From positions 1,902 through 65,901 of the forward strand of contig CAJJDN010000059.1 of assembly GCA_905182985.1 (NCBI GenBank): 64,000 bases of DNA, read 5' to 3'. The position numbers were made by a program, and so were the translations under genes. Below the pieces are notes generated by a model that was given only the letters and a program-made list of their open reading frames with translations, ran no database searches and was not told where the DNA came from. This document shows positions 61,966 through 64,000 of this stretch, in pieces (position 1 is the stretch's first letter; each line of letters begins with the position of its first letter). This DNA comes from Paramecium sonneborni (taxonomy: Eukaryota > Ciliophora > Oligohymenophorea > Peniculida > Parameciidae).

Positions 61966-63684
61966 TCAAATATTGACCTCTAATTATTTATCTACAATAA
62001 TTTGATTCTAAATACCAACTTATTATGACTGATTTTAATATTATTAAACTCCAGAGCTGTTATCTACTATCTTAAAATTTAATAATAAATATTAATTACC
62101 ATTCCCAGCCTCACTAATCTGTTGTTACTATTCCTCTCTAAACAGGGACTTTCTATCACTTATTTTGTATAACCTAGTTCTTATTGAAAATCAAAAAAAT
62201 TTTAATAAGATCCAGGAGATAAAAACTCAGAACTTTGAAATGGTTATGTTGATGTTTTAATGTTTACGTTATTATTTGAAGCCTTTTTTATATATTCTTG
62301 TTTTTATTACAAATGCAATTATTTTAACATTTGCAATTCTTTCTCCTATCTTTATTCAAGATCTTATAAAGTTTCATCATTTCTACAACACTACAATATA
62401 ATAATAATTTACAATATAATCTTTATAACATTTTGAAAAAACTTGTTCAGTTTCATCTTCTGTTTAAATAATTAGATTTTTCTTTCTTAAATCTAATAAT
62501 TAATTTTATTTTTGAATACTAATTTCTGAATTAGTATCAAATTTACTACTACCTGCTGTTAGCATAATTTTATTAGACAAATTACATTTTAAAATAGATG
62601 AATCTATAATAATATTAAGTTCAATTACTTTTACTGTCATCCCTTAATTACTAGAGGAATTGGTCATTGATTGGAACAGGAAGGTTGTCATTATCGGTCA
62701 TTTGAAGATTAAAATGAGTCTATAATAATTAAGTCGCAGAAGGACGTTCTTCTGGTGGTTTTAGGCATCTGGTTTGCAAAAAAAATCAATTTACTCTAAG
62801 ATAATTGCTTTGATTTTATCATTCAGAATAGCATCAATTGATTAAGGCTTCTGCTATTCCATCACTTTCTTAATCACTTAACCCGTGCCTCCTTTGCACT
62901 CACAAAATGGTTTTACTCCAGTAACCATTTCTAATAGGCACATCCCAAAAGCATAGATATCAACTTTTGTATCATAATGTTCCTAGTAAATTTCTGGTGC
63001 CATGAACTCGGGAGTACCAAGAACAGAAGTTGTAAATGATGATTACAATCTTTATTTAATTATTATGTATTACTAAATTGAAAGACCCAAATCACCAATC
63101 TTTAATTCATTATTATTTGTGTCAATCAAAAGGTTTTCACATTTCATATCTCTATGAATGATATTTTATTTATGAAGATATTCCAAACCTAAGAGTATCT
63201 ATCTACACCAATTCTTTATAACCTTTAACTTTGGCCTAGTTATTCTACGTAAATAACTACACATATAAATTTTTTTACTTTTTCAACGAGCCTCCATTTA
63301 TGATCTCAGTAATGAATACAATTTCTTTTTTTGCTTTATTATGCCATGAATGTATGAAGTTTATAATATTATCATGTTTAAGACTGCTTAGAATTGATAT
63401 CTCTTATCTGACTCTTCTTCTTTCGTCTATTTATTAAATATTTGATTTTATTTACTTTCTGGAACACTATTCAATTAAAATACATTCCAAGCCACTTCGC
63501 ATCCACTTTGATTATCATATCCTCTAAATACACTTTTGTAAGCTCCTTTACCAATTTCTTCATTATACTAAAAATAAATTCGATAAATTACCTTACAAAA
63601 TCGACCTGTGGAATCTTGTTCAATTATTTACGATATTTAATCATCTTCATCACTAAATAAATAATCTTAATCGTCTTGGCTCAT
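61966..63684 (-). CDS. WNK-family serine/threonine protein kinase
   Basis: Introns 63568-63591, 63427-63455, 63257-63278, 63050-63073 (AAG), 62391-62412 and 62071-62099 (AAG) are needed. After [15 protein letters not shown] the kinase domain shows the WNK hallmark: Lys in the glycine loop ([12 protein letters not shown]) and no Lys in beta3 ([10 protein letters not shown]). Then [66 protein letters not shown], and [19 protein letters not shown]. WNKs respond to osmotic and chloride stress and control ion transport (family knowledge). Reaching PPEERPS needs one extra base in the A8 run at 62778-62785, and a second shift near 62655-62680 is needed to reach the C-terminal region ([15 protein letters not shown], then a Gln-rich tail). 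Both are probably read errors. Confidence 0.88.
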
Positions 63685-63942
63685 GAAGATAATTTGATTA
63701 TTTTCCATAAACCAAAACTTATAATTAATTTAATCTTTGAAAAAGTCAAAAATGCCATAAACTTAACAAATAGTATAGATGGTGTTAGTTTTTTTAAGGG
63801 ATTAAAAATTATATAAAAGCCTTTTGAATTTAGAACTTGAAACACAAGTAAGTTAAGATTAATAAACTTTGAATAGATTTCGATAGATACTTATACAAGA
63901 GAATTATAATTTCTTCGTTAATAAATTTTGGATGGTAATTTT

Positions 63943-64000
63943 ATGGGTGCAGAGCAATATCTCTAACCATTGAAAACAAGATTGAATGATTAATTTTCTT
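63943..64000 (+). CDS. Start of a gene beginning MGAEQYLQPLKTRLNDQ (cut by window edge)
   Basis: An open frame from ATG to the window end reads MGAEQYLQPLKTRLNDQFS. It is divergent from the WNK gene, with 258 bp between the starts. MGA could allow N-myristoylation. Too short to identify. Confidence 0.4.

Overview
The window is ciliate macronuclear DNA, most likely from Paramecium or a close relative. It is strongly AT-rich. Long reading frames appear only when TAA and TAG are read as glutamine and TGA alone as stop. Genes are packed on both strands with short spacers. Almost every gene is interrupted by tiny introns: I resolved about 59, of 19-30 nt, all GTA...AG. All gene calls below use this code and these introns, so ordinary ORF callers would see only fragments. 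I read by eye without database searches; names rest on motifs and length.

Layout. 1-2175 (-) is a WD40/pentapeptide protein running off the left edge. 2.2-12 kb is gene-poor: an actin pseudogene, a kinase-like gene, an unknown gene with one frameshift, and several decayed coding tracts. 12.05-20.6 kb is one giant secreted/membrane gene (about 2,800 codons): signal peptide, Cys-rich repeats, beta-helix-like region, multi-pass C-terminus. 21.4-23.2 kb holds a Cys/His-rich gene that appears twice only because an identical 931-bp block flanks a single N. 23.3-35.1 kb holds a TMBIM/LFG-like membrane protein, a propeller-like unknown, a centrin-like EF-hand protein, a pseudokinase, a GSK3-like kinase, a 1,077-residue ankyrin protein and a Gln-rich protein; the last two are divergent with 15 bp between start codons. 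35.2-46 kb holds a deoxynucleoside kinase, an F-box-like protein, several unknowns, a tRNA gene, an amino-acid transporter and a coiled-coil protein. 46.25-50.4 kb is a CFAP57-like axonemal gene, followed by a divergent kinase and a small MGC-starting (probably acylated) protein. 53.1-55.3 kb is a second exact duplication (1,102 bp) around a single N, overlapping the 3' part of a coiled-coil gene. 56.5-63.7 kb holds a cyclic-nucleotide phosphodiesterase, a three-repeat Myb protein, a DI-x-GA repeat protein and a WNK kinase. A last gene starts at the right edge.

Themes. Several products fit cilia and cortex (CFAP57, centrin, coiled coils, perhaps the DI-x-GA protein) or signalling (WNK, GSK3-like, PDE, three kinase-like genes lacking catalytic residues). 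There is no operon logic; neighbours are mostly unrelated, as usual in ciliates.

Sequence quality. Two N-joined exact duplications, several single-base frameshifts (some in homopolymers), a 14-bp in-frame-breaking tandem duplication and a tRNA with loop-length anomalies indicate a draft assembly. Apparent breaks in otherwise good genes should be checked against reads before being called pseudogenes.
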